From Halorubrum salipaludis (GTDB lineage: Archaea > Halobacteriota > Halobacteria > Halobacteriales > Haloferacaceae), in assembly GCF_002286985.1 (NCBI RefSeq), contig NZ_NSKC01000002.1:528467-592466 (forward strand): a DNA stretch of 64,000 nucleotides, given 5' to 3'. The position numbers and the translations under genes were made by a program. Position 1 is the first letter of the stretch, and each line of letters begins with the position of its first letter. A model generated the notes under the pieces. It was given only the letters and a program-made list of their open reading frames with translations, was not told where the DNA came from and ran no database searches. This document shows, piece by piece, positions 18,263-26,526 of the stretch.

Positions 18263-21220
18263 TTAGTTGTTACGGCGGGTCGCGAGGAGCGCAGCCGCGA
18301 TGAGCGCGACGAGAGCGACGAGCGCACCGAAGCCGGGCGTACCGTCTTCGGAGTCGCCATCGTCACCGTCTTCGCCGTCCTCACCGTCCATTCCGTCTTC
18401 ACCGTCGTCGGAGCCGTCTTCACCGTCGTCGGAGCCGTCTTCACCGTCGTCGGAGCCGTCTTCACCGTCGTCGGAGCCGTCTTCACCGTCTTCACCGTCA
18501 GACGGTTCTTCGCGTTCTTCGACGATTTCGACCTCAACACGGTCCGTACTGTCACCGTCGTCCGCTTCGATGATGTACGTCCCAGTTTCGAGGTCAGACG
18601 TGTCTAAGCTGGCCGTCCACTGACCGTCGTTGCCCCACTCGTCGGTCGACACGGAATCGTAGTTCGTGTCGTCCTGACCGAGGATCTCGACGGTAATTGC
18701 TGCGATGTCGGACTGACGGTTGGTGTCACCGTCGACAACCATGGTCTCGCCGGTCGCGACCGGGTTGACACCGCTAGATTCTGCTTCTTCGGGGTAGACA
18801 TCGTTGATCGAGAGCGTCGCGTCGTTGAGACGGAAGTTCTCGCTGACGATCAGGTCGTCGCTCCCATCAGCGTCGACAGTGTTGGAGAGGATCCGACTGC
18901 GGATCTGGTCTCCACTGGAGCTGCCACCGCCAATATCGTTGATGTACTCAGCGAGAGTACCCGCATCGTTAACGTCCCCATTCCGGAGCTCTCCGTTGCC
19001 AACATCTCCGTCACGACCGAGCGAGATGACGTGCGCAGACACGGCACCCTGCGACAGGCTGCCGATCGCGATGTCATCTTCATCGAACTCGTTGTCGTCA
19101 ACCGATGCAGTTGTCGCGACAGTGCGGCCGCGGCGGTCGACGAAGGCAACGACGACTTCGTCCTGACCAGCTGCGGTCCCTTCAACGTCAACCTCGCCGT
19201 CTTCTTGGGCGATCTGGCCGTTGATGAATCCGAATTCAGCAGTGAGGTCGCCCTCTTCAACAGTCAGCGCGTACTGGCTGCTCGATGCGCTGCTGAAGTC
19301 GGACGTGCCGATCGAGCCATCGCTGTCTCTCGTGACATCGTCAGTAACATCAGAGGCGTCGATCACACCGATGCGGTACCGGCCCTCGAACGAGAGGACG
19401 TTGTTACCGGCGCCGTCTCCCCGCGAGAGGCGGACATCCTCTTCTTCGAACGTGTCGTCCGAGTCAACGCTGATCTCGTAGTCACCGTCGACCTCGACGG
19501 GCTGCCAGCGGCTGTTGTCGCGCACGTAGATGCGGACATCGTCAGCGCTCTCGGCAGTCCCGCTCACGTCAACCTGAGAGTTGACCGTGTAGGTACCCGA
19601 CGGGCTGTCGAGCGTGACTTCGCCTTCGTTCACGTCGAAGCTCACGTCATCCGCGGAATTACCAGGGTTTTCGGGGTCGGCATTTTCGTACACGTCGAGA
19701 TCAACTGACGAGTCGTCGAGGAACTGCGTCCGGATCGAACCGGACGCCTGCGTGCCGTCAATTTCGACAACTGCGTACGCGAAGTCAATGTTGTCGAAGT
19801 CCTCGACATCGTCAGCATCGGTCACAGTGCCGTCGACAACAAGGCCGCGCTCCGTCGTATCCTGAACGTTGCGGAAGATACGCTCGACGTTGCTGGCTGA
19901 GACACTGTTGCGGAAGTCAGAGGCCTCGATGGCGACGACGTGCGACTGGCCGTTCGTGCCACCGCTGACAGTGTACCCGAGGTTACTGCCCTGCGTCACC
20001 GAATCCTCGGCAGTATCTATCGACAGGGAATCCTGGTCGGTTACCTCGATGGTATACTCTTCGACAACAGCGTCGTGATCGAGATTGTTCGAGCCCTCGA
20101 AGACGACGGTGTACTCACCCGCGCCTTCGTCGGAGAGGTCAAGGGCGACTTCGCCGTTACCTACACCCTCATCCGTAGCCTCGATAGTGGTATTGTCCGG
20201 CGTGAGAACTTCGTTGGTGATGTCCGCACCACCCTCGTCTTCGACAGTAAGAGCGATGTCTTCGGCTTCGCCGAAGTTCCACTCAGCGGCAATCGTGAGC
20301 TCATCAGCACTGCTGGCGCCAACCTGGGAGACATCGCTGCCGCCCAGCTGGACCTCTGCAGTGTTGATCCGCGGCCGGACGACAGTGGTCGTGAAGCCAC
20401 GGTCAGCACTAGTCGCGCCGGGGTTCTCAGCGTAGGTACCAGTCTCCTGGTCATCTCGAATCGGCATCTGGAGGGGCGTACCCTCGCGGTTGCCGGAGGT
20501 CCCCTCGAGGCTGCTGGCCGGGACACGGTTGCCATCCCCGTCAGTGAACCGGAGATCATCCTCGCCTTGGTAGATCGTGTTACCGCTGAGGATGATGGTG
20601 TCACCGGAAGGACCATGTTCAGTCCGGTGGTCGCTTCCTCCACCACCACTACTGCCGATGGTGAAGCTAGTGTCGTCGGCCACAACAGCAGTCCCGTTGT
20701 AGGAACCACCGCCGTCACCCTCGTGGAGACCAACGGTCAGATTGTAGTCACCAGCATTTCCGTTCTGAGCACCGTTGACGGACACGTCGAGATCATCCCC
20801 GTCAGTGAGTTCAGCAGTACCACTGCTGAGCTCAATAACCAGGAATCCCTCATTATCGTTTTCAACGATGTTGGTGGTAGTGTCCGGCGAGTCTATGACC
20901 GCGTCACCGTTGACTGTAACATTAACACCGTCGAGTGAATCAGTTCCGAATCCGCTGTCACCGATGTCTACGGAGACGTACTCGACGTCAGTACCGTTAG
21001 GTGCTTCTGAATTATTTACGATTGATGCGTCTACTGTATAGTTCGTATTCGCATTTTCAGTGCTATCATCGATCGCAACATTGTCGACCGAGATATCGCC
21101 ACCCTCCTGAATAGCTGCTGCCGGCGCTGCAGCGAAGCCGATCGCAGCCATGGAGATGACCATGATAACACTGAAGAAGATCGCGTTGACCTTCTTGCGT
21201 GTATTATTGTCGTTTGTCAT
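18263..21220 (-). CDS. csg: Major S-layer glycoprotein precursor (PGF-CTERM)
   Basis: The 985-residue protein begins with a signal peptide (VNAIFFSVIMVISMAAIGFA ending AAPAAA), then has a sequence rich in Asp, Glu, Thr and Ser with sequons such as NYT and NAS. A D/G/E-rich repeat near the C-terminus precedes GTPGFGALVALVALIAAALL and an arginine-rich tail, which is the PGF-CTERM anchor cleaved by archaeosortase and lipid-modified in haloarchaeal S-layer glycoproteins. The N-terminal DISVDNVAI segment and the large size also fit Csg proteins. Strong upstream TATA box and a leader of about 150 nt are visible. The glycosylation genes 5 kb away are the obvious source of its glycans. It could be a paralogue rather than the main S-layer protein. 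Confidence 0.82.
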   Translation of the reverse strand: MTNDNNTRKKVNAIFFSVIMVISMAAIGFAAAPAAAIQEGGDISVDNVAIDDSTENANTNYTVDASIVNNSEAPNGTDVEYVSVDIGDSGFGTDSLDGVNVTVNGDAVIDSPDTTTNIVENDNEGFLVIELSSGTAELTDGDDLDVSVNGAQNGNAGDYNLTVGLHEGDGGGSYNGTAVVADDTSFTIGSSGGGGSDHRTEHGPSGDTIILSGNTIYQGEDDLRFTDGDGNRVPASSLEGTSGNREGTPLQMPIRDDQETGTYAENPGATSADRGFTTTVVRPRINTAEVQLGGSDVSQVGASSADELTIAAEWNFGEAEDIALTVEDEGGADITNEVLTPDNTTIEATDEGVGNGEVALDLSDEGAGEYTVVFEGSNNLDHDAVVEEYTIEVTDQDSLSIDTAEDSVTQGSNLGYTVSGGTNGQSHVVAIEASDFRNSVSASNVERIFRNVQDTTERGLVVDGTVTDADDVEDFDNIDFAYAVVEIDGTQASGSIRTQFLDDSSVDLDVYENADPENPGNSADDVSFDVNEGEVTLDSPSGTYTVNSQVDVSGTAESADDVRIYVRDNSRWQPVEVDGDYEISVDSDDTFEEEDVRLSRGDGAGNNVLSFEGRYRIGVIDASDVTDDVTRDSDGSIGTSDFSSASSSQYALTVEEGDLTAEFGFINGQIAQEDGEVDVEGTAAGQDEVVVAFVDRRGRTVATTASVDDNEFDEDDIAIGSLSQGAVSAHVISLGRDGDVGNGELRNGDVNDAGTLAEYINDIGGGSSSGDQIRSRILSNTVDADGSDDLIVSENFRLNDATLSINDVYPEEAESSGVNPVATGETMVVDGDTNRQSDIAAITVEILGQDDTNYDSVSTDEWGNDGQWTASLDTSDLETGTYIIEADDGDSTDRVEVEIVEEREEPSDGEDGEDGSDDGEDGSDDGEDGSDDGEDGSDDGEDGMDGEDGEDGDDGDSEDGTPGFGALVALVALIAAALLATRRNN
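18394..18494 (-). repeat. 21-bp tandem repeats encoding an acidic GSDDGED linker
   Basis: Four near-perfect 21-bp units (CACCGTCGTCGGAGCCGTCT plus one base) fall at about 18400, 18421, 18442 and 18463. They encode repeated DGSDDGE in the linker between the S-layer protein body and its PGF-CTERM anchor. Such repeats commonly vary in number between strains by slippage. Confidence 0.85.
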
Positions 21221-21394
21221 TGTGTGTTGTGTGTTCTGCGTCGCGACACCCGTGCTTTGTCCTCACCTCGCTCGCCCGTTCGTCGTCGACCGACCCTGCA
21301 TCGAGGGCGCGACCGGACTTGGATCGGATTACTCGCGATGTGGCATCGCATTGTCCGCATCGGTAGGGGTACTGCGCTCGTTACTTCCAGCGTC

Positions 21395-21404
21395 GGGTAT
21401 AAAT
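21395..21404 (-). promoter_or_regulatory. Predicted TATA box of the S-layer gene
   Basis: On the minus strand the sequence reads ATTTATACCC. With the usual archaeal spacing of about 25 nt, transcription would begin near 21370, giving a leader of about 150 nt before the start at 21220. Highly expressed S-layer genes in haloarchaea have leaders of this type. The start site is predicted, not mapped. Confidence 0.5.
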
Positions 21405-21719
21405 GCTTTGTGTGCCCTATCTAGGTGTGTGAACGCAACACACGGCCAGTAGCGAGCGTCTGACGCCCGTTTTCAAAATCGATAGTTCCTGATACACACA
21501 CACTCATGATGCGGTGGATTAGCCACATCGACACGCGTCGACCGGAAAATCTACATGCGCCTATCGACTTTTTCAGCATGGGTTCGAACCTTTTCAGGCG
21601 ATCGGGTACTGATTTTCAGGGTAGGGGCCTGCCCGATCGTGTGCGTCCCCACTGCGATCGAACTCCCTACACGCGTCTATGCTTGGTCGAAGGCCGCCGT
21701 AGCCGCCTCGTCTCACAAG
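21405..21719. other. Intergenic stretch upstream of the S-layer gene
   Basis: No gene could be supported here. Open frames such as 21506-21799 lack a conserved pattern and have arginine/serine-rich composition typical of out-of-frame reading. The stretch contains only the region upstream of the S-layer TATA box and scattered short repeats. Confidence 0.5.
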
Positions 21720-21926
21720 CTGAAGCGACGCTAAGATGTCGCGATACCGTGGGTGCCTCGGCACCGGTCGCGGTCAGCTGTATTCCGAGCTCGTCTTGAA
21801 GGCGATACAGATCCGCGAGGAGATCGTCTGTGCTGACACGGTTCGACTGCTGTTGTTCGAACTTTTCGTTTTGTGATCGCTGTGCTCGTGGATATCCCTC
21901 ATACGCAGCAGCTCGTATAGGGATAC
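21720..21926 (-). pseudogene. Remnant of a homing-endonuclease-associated repeat protein
   Basis: In the minus frame the DNA reads RVSTDDLLADLYRLQDELG, then IQLTATGAEAPTVSRHLS. This matches the first helix of the repeat (D-(D/E)-LL-A-D-L-x-x-L-x-x-E-L-G-x-x-x-T) found intact in the protein at 23451-23999. There is no start codon and no second half. It is probably a decayed copy of such a gene. Confidence 0.4.
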
Positions 21927-22218
21927 GAGCGCATACCCCCGCCTTCGTTTAAGCTGTTACAATCTGCCAGTCTAGTGAAGGCACAACTGGCCATGACTCG
22001 GCTTATGATGGGCCTCATTGACCGGACCGTAAGACAGCCACGCCGATGCTGAAACCCAGCAGGTGACGCATGGACCATATGCATCTTGAAACCAACGCCG
22101 CCTCGCTCGGCCTGAAATCCTCTGGTGGGATTCTTCCCCATCGACACGGAGGGGGTCAATGACACGTGATAGCTACCGCCGCGTAATGATGATATACTAA
22201 CCAATACGAGATATAGAA
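21927..22218. other. Intergenic stretch with IS-like debris
   Basis: No convincing gene. The minus-strand open frame at 21899-22204 contains serine-rich and proline-rich low-confidence sequence around TGGGATTCTTCCCCATC, a small stem-loop of the kind seen at IS ends. I regard it as non-coding debris. Confidence 0.35.
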
Positions 22219-22371
22219 ATGACGAGGTGCACGAATTGTGGGAAACCCTCTGCCACAGAATATTCTATCGAGTTTGAGAGGGATACAGAAACGGTAGAGA
22301 TTGATCTCCACCTCTGTCAGCAATGTGTAGACTCATTCCGTTTTGAATCTGGTATCCGGTTGATGGACTAG
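22219..22371 (+). CDS. Small CxxC zinc-ribbon protein
   Basis: A 50-residue protein starting MTRCTNCGKPSATEYSIEF, with cysteine pairs CTNC (4-7) and CQQC (33-36) spaced as in a zinc ribbon. Its length and composition resemble the many uncharacterised small zinc fingers of haloarchaea and the broken one at 15334. It stands alone, with about 330 bp of empty DNA on its right. The function is unknown. Confidence 0.7.
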   Translation: MTRCTNCGKPSATEYSIEFERDTETVEIDLHLCQQCVDSFRFESGIRLMD

Positions 22372-22705
22372 CGGGGCGTTATCGGTAAACTTGACATCGG
22401 CTCTCAGCTCTGATTCGCCCAACGTGCTGGGTTTCCAGAGAGACTAATTATATCATTATGGATCCCTTACGTAGAAATCACAACCTATTCAATCCTCGAT
22501 CTCATCCATATAGGTGGGGTTATGTGCCCCGTTGAGAGCGGACCACCATCCGTTGCCACATCCGTATCTCACGCGACTCTGGACTGCTGTCCCCGGCGTC
22601 GCATCGATGGGATCCATCTAGGCCTTTGCCTGGATGGATATCCTCAGATATTCTGAGAGAGGACCAGATCGTTGAGTATCCCTATGATATCATCCACTCG
22701 CGGAG
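22372..22705. other. Gene-free stretch
   Basis: No open frame or recognisable RNA gene is supported between the small zinc-finger gene and the 3' end of the membrane-protein gene on the other strand. It is AT-rich in its first part. Confidence 0.5.
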
Positions 22706-23299
22706 CTAGTCGTCTCCATGTGAATGCCGAACCTGCTTTGAAGAGTCTACAGAGACGGCGCTCCTCGTTCGATAACACAGAAGCGAGAGGACACCACCGG
22801 ACCAGTTCATCACCAGGTCGACCAGCGTGTCTCTGGCGTAGACTGAAACCGTCCAGGAGTGCCAAAACGACTTAAACACGTACTCATACACTTCGAAGCT
22901 CGTACCAATTGCCAAGAGGACAACGAGCACCCACCCAAGAGACGGACGAGCCGGCGCGGCGCCTCGGAGGCCGACGAGTACGATACCGCCGACACCCGCG
23001 CCGCTCATCGAATGGGTCATGAGATCCCACCAAGGAAACTGTGCGTACAGTCCGGAACCAAGACCGATAAAGTGGAGTGCCGACACAAGGCCACCCCAGG
23101 TGAGAAGTCCCCACCAGTATAGCGACCACGGCCTCCCGTCTTGAACGTCCGCGAGAACCTGGCTCCCAAGCTGTCGCGGTACTTGGAGCACCGAAAATCG
23201 AACAAAATACCGCCTGATGATGAATATAGATCCGACTGCGATCAGGAAGCACCAGAGCCCAACATGGAGGTGGGAAGTGTCGTATGGCGGGGGGACCAT
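22706..23299 (-). CDS. Integral membrane protein of unknown function
   Basis: The 197-residue protein has four or five hydrophobic helices, for example VGLWCFLIAVGSIFIIRRYF, LYWWGLLTWGGLVSALHFIG, MTHSMSGAGVGGIVLVGLRG and LGWVLVVLLAIGTSFEVYEY. The last helix carries D-x-V-M-N-W-S-G-G. The motif WWDLMTHSMSG with E-Y in a later helix recalls small VanZ-like or DUF2238-like membrane proteins, but this is not firm. Its upstream neighbour region is a set of repeats and its downstream region is empty, so the context gives no clue. The start is ATG at 23299. Confidence 0.75.
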   Translation of the reverse strand: MVPPPYDTSHLHVGLWCFLIAVGSIFIIRRYFVRFSVLQVPRQLGSQVLADVQDGRPWSLYWWGLLTWGGLVSALHFIGLGSGLYAQFPWWDLMTHSMSGAGVGGIVLVGLRGAAPARPSLGWVLVVLLAIGTSFEVYEYVFKSFWHSWTVSVYARDTLVDLVMNWSGGVLSLLCYRTRSAVSVDSSKQVRHSHGDD

Positions 23300-23450
23300 A
23301 CCGGTACCTGTCTCACTGTTAGAATAAATATTCGGTGAAGTCTCAAATACGTACTTTTGTTTTGAGAGTCCTCATCGAAATAGATCGGCAGAACGAGGAT
23401 CGATAGAGAACCACTACAGGTACCACGAGGCGTGACTAGGGGGTACCTGG

Positions 23451-23999
23451 TCACTCAGAGTCGAGATCGGCCGCGTCGAGTGCTGCGTTCCACGAGCCAA
23501 AGTGCCGCTGATACGTGGTTGGACTGTACGGGCCCTTTGCAGCCATGTCGGCCATTGTTGGTGTGTCTCCCTGCTTCTCTGCGAGTCGCTCAAGTGCAGC
23601 AAGCAACTCGTCGTCGGGCACACGGCGGTTGGCTCTGGAATTGATGGGCTCGAGGCCGGCGGCGTCGAGTGCATCATCCCACGAGCCGAACCGGTCCCGG
23701 TACACTTTCGACCAGTGGCGCCCGTGGTCGTTCATCTGGGTGGTCGTGGGCGATTCACCGAGCTCGGCAGCCAACGCGTGTAGCGCGTCAATGAGCTCCT
23801 CGGTGGTGAGTTCCGTCTTTTGATCCCGCGGCTCGAATCCTGCGCGATCGACAGCCTCCTGCCATGAGCCAAATCGTCGAAAGAATGTCATCACACTGTG
23901 CGTACCATGGGTGCGATAATCTTGGATAGAGGGCGTCCGATCGACGACATCCGCGACGACACGAATATCTGCAAGCAGTTCCTCATCGCTATGGCCCAT
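23451..23999 (-). CDS. Homing-endonuclease-associated repeat protein
   Basis: The 182-residue protein consists almost wholly of three repeats of about 55 residues: (E/D)-LLA-x-x-x-x-L-A-x-x-x-G-x-x-P-T-x-x-x-M, then (S/Y)-x-x-T-(Y/F)-x-x-(R/H)-FGSW-x-x-A-(L/V)-D-x-A-G. These are found next to HNH homing endonucleases and in haloarchaeal DNA-binding proteins and probably bind DNA. No HNH nuclease residues are present in this protein. A decayed copy of one repeat lies at 21720-21926. The start is ATG 23999. Confidence 0.8.
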   Translation of the reverse strand: MGHSDEELLADIRVVADVVDRTPSIQDYRTHGTHSVMTFFRRFGSWQEAVDRAGFEPRDQKTELTTEELIDALHALAAELGESPTTTQMNDHGRHWSKVYRDRFGSWDDALDAAGLEPINSRANRRVPDDELLAALERLAEKQGDTPTMADMAAKGPYSPTTYQRHFGSWNAALDAADLDSE

Positions 24000-24110
24000 A
24001 TCCGACAGGAGTGTCCGCGAACTGCTTGAGTGATTCGGAGGGCAGCTACGACCTTGGCGACATTCAAACGCCTGGGATGATTTGTGAAGAGGTCATGACT
24101 CGAGAGTGGA

Positions 24111-25451
24111 TTATCCAGTCAATAGCGACGCGATGTCGTCGGACCCGAACAGCGACCAGTCGTCGCCGAGTTCGGCTTCGAGCCCGTCGGTGAATCCGCT
24201 CTTCGAGAAGAGCGCGAACTGCTCGGTCCGATCGGGCGGGCCCCAGCGAACGCGATCCGCCGTCGCGCGAAGTGACTTGACGAGCGCGCGTCCCATGGGT
24301 TCGTCGGTCCACTTGCACTCTGCGAGGAGGACTGATCGTCGGCCGGATCCAGCCCGACGATGTCGATCTCGTCTTCGCCGTACCACCATCGCCCGACTTC
24401 CGAGTACGGATCGAGACCGGAGCGACGAATCGCGGTTCAGACCGCCTCGAGACAGACATGCTTGAAGATCCGGGGAACGTGATCTGGGAGCGCTGGTTCG
24501 ATCGTCCCCTCGTACACCACGCCGGGAACCTCTTGAATGACGGAGCGGTTCGGTTCGACAAACCGGAACCAAAAGCGCAAGAACTCGTCGGCGACACCGT
24601 ACCGCGATCGCTTCGACTGTTTGGCGGACGCCGTCACAGGTACCTCTCGATCGGGGAGTCTGAGACGGCGGAGCGTCTGCAGATACTTCGAGACCGGCCC
24701 CGACCCAATTCCCGTCGCACCGGCAATCTCGTTTGGCGTGATGTGGCCTGTCGCGATCGCTTCGAGGATGCTCAGGTAGCGTGCGGGGTCCCGGAGTTCG
24801 GTCTGCAACAGGAATTCGGGCTCGTTGTACAACACCTCTGCAGGCGTTAGGATCTGCTCTTGGACGTTCGTTTACAGCGACTGCGAGTAGTCGAATTGCA
24901 GCAGGTACATCGGCGTGCCGCCCGTGATAGCGTACGATCGAACTATGTCCTCGAAGTCATAGTCGATCACCCCACGAGCCTCGGTAAACGAGACCGGTTC
25001 GAGATCGATCTAGCCCGTACGGCGACCGTACAGCGGGCTCTCGTGGCCCAGAACCCTTGACTCCATCGTGCTCACGCTTGAGCCACACAGGACCAACATC
25101 GATTCGGTCTCCGACAGCTGTTCGTCGACGAACGACTGGAGGTACGATGGGATCGAGTCGCTCGTCGGCGAGCCGCTCGCCGAGGTACGCGAAGACGTCG
25201 TCCCAGCCGTCGATACGCGGAACGCGACCGTTGAACTGCGCCGCGATTTGCTCGACGAACTTCTCGCGCTGGCGGGGCTCGGCCTCCTGTGCCGCGAGAA
25301 AATATAGATGGGGCCGATCGGCACAAAAGCGTTTGAGCAGCTCGGACTTCCCGACCCGCCGATGTCCGTACATGACTTGGAACGCTTAGCCGGGCGACTC
25401 GAATACCGAGTCGAGCGCGACGAGTTTGTCGCGCCTGTCGTAGAAAGTCAT
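24111..25451 (-). pseudogene. Shattered archaeal DUF234-type AAA ATPase
   Basis: On the minus strand the gene begins MTFYDRRDKLVALDSVFESP and then hits a stop. In a shifted frame it reads VMYGHRRVGKSELLKRFCAD (a Walker A motif). Further on it reads EPEFLLQTELRDPARYLSIL and PDEFLRFWFRFVEPN-like, and ends in a C-terminal nuclease-like strand LLAECKWTDEPMGRALVKSL. At least three frame changes are needed. The order matches the intact paralogue at 56519-57892. ATPases of this type have a C-terminal DUF234 region with a D-x(n)-E-C-K core like restriction endonucleases. This copy cannot give a full protein. Confidence 0.8.
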
Positions 25452-25572
25452 TGTTACGATAATCATTATCTAGATAATGACCTCGACGTTTTGGCCGTCG
25501 GAGAGCGGACGACGATCTCGGCGAATATCCCTGTGGAAGCGCGGAGAGGTCGAACACCGACGACTCCGGTCC

Positions 25573-26517
25573 CTAGTACTCGATCGCCGCGGAGTAGCGG
25601 TCGAGGACGAACACGACCGCGGCGCCGCCGACCGCCACAAGCGCGAACCGCGGCGCCGCCGCCCGCCACGTCTCACCGCTCTCGGCCAGCCGGATCGACA
25701 CCTCGACGAGGGGCGCCCGGAGCGCGCCCACGATCAGGCTGACGAGGAACGCGAGCGTCGCGGCGCGGGCGCGGGCGAGTGCGTACTTCACGGCGTGGGC
25801 GATCGTGACCACGCCGACGACGCCTCCGAGGAGGAACGCCGCGATCGTCGGGGCGACCTCGGTGAGGCCGGCGGCGCCCTCGCCTCGCGCGAGCGCCACC
25901 GCCCCGTCGATCGCCCGGCTCACCACGCCGGACATGTGCTCGTACTGCCCGAGCACGACCAGTAGGAGTGAACCAGAGACACCGGGGAGAACCATTGCGC
26001 TCACCGCGACCGCGCCCGCGACGAACACGACCGGCAGCGAGCTGTCGAGCGCGGTCGAGGCGTACCCCGACGCGAGGAAGGCGACTGTGAACCCCGCGAT
26101 CGCGGCTCCCTGCCGACGCGGTGTGTCGAGCGCGACGCCGTCCAAAAGTACTGCCGCCGAGGCCGCGATCAGGCCGAAAAAGAAGCCGTACGTCGCCACT
26201 GGCTGTGTCGTAAGCAGGTGGTTAACCACGCTCAACACGGCAACAACCGCGGTGGCGATCCCCGCGCCAAGCACGAGGAGGAACGCGCCGTCGATCTCAT
26301 GAAACGCCGCGCGCGCGTCCGGGATGTTCGCGGGGCGGACGCCCGCGAGGATCCGCCGGAGCCGCGCGGGGTCGACCGCGGTAATCGCCGCGATCAGCCG
26401 CTCGTAGATCCCGACAACGAGCGCAATTGTCCCGCCGGAGACGCCAGGCACCGCATCCGCACTACCCATCGCGACGCCTTTCAGATACAGCGCAATCCAC
26501 TCCCGGTGTGTAGCCAT
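25573..26517 (-). CDS. DUF368 family membrane protein, probable polyprenyl-phosphate translocase
   Basis: The 314-residue protein has about eight membrane helices and the two conserved DUF368 motifs: GSADAVPGVSGGTIALVVGI near residue 20 and MVLPGVSGSLLLVVLGQYEH in the middle. Bacterial DUF368 proteins (PopT) recycle undecaprenyl phosphate across the membrane. In haloarchaea the carrier is dolichyl phosphate, and the gene lies 10 bp downstream of aglB in the same direction. The inferred role is to return the lipid carrier after AglB transfers its glycan. The start is ATG 26517. I see no damage. Confidence 0.88.
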   Translation of the reverse strand: MATHREWIALYLKGVAMGSADAVPGVSGGTIALVVGIYERLIAAITAVDPARLRRILAGVRPANIPDARAAFHEIDGAFLLVLGAGIATAVVAVLSVVNHLLTTQPVATYGFFFGLIAASAAVLLDGVALDTPRRQGAAIAGFTVAFLASGYASTALDSSLPVVFVAGAVAVSAMVLPGVSGSLLLVVLGQYEHMSGVVSRAIDGAVALARGEGAAGLTEVAPTIAAFLLGGVVGVVTIAHAVKYALARARAATLAFLVSLIVGALRAPLVEVSIRLAESGETWRAAAPRFALVAVGGAAVVFVLDRYSAAIEY

Positions 26518-26526
26518 CGGACGCGG

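Noticed and set aside
18394..18494. Tandem repeats considered as a CRISPR array
   Set aside because: The units are contiguous without spacers and are in frame inside the S-layer protein gene.
19940..20938. 332-residue plus-strand open frame inside the S-layer gene
   Set aside because: Antisense to the acidic S-layer protein. High-GC codon use makes such frames by chance.
21506..21799. 97-residue plus-strand open frame upstream of the S-layer gene
   Set aside because: Arg/Ser-rich without conserved pattern. It lies across the region whose minus strand holds the repeat-protein remnant.
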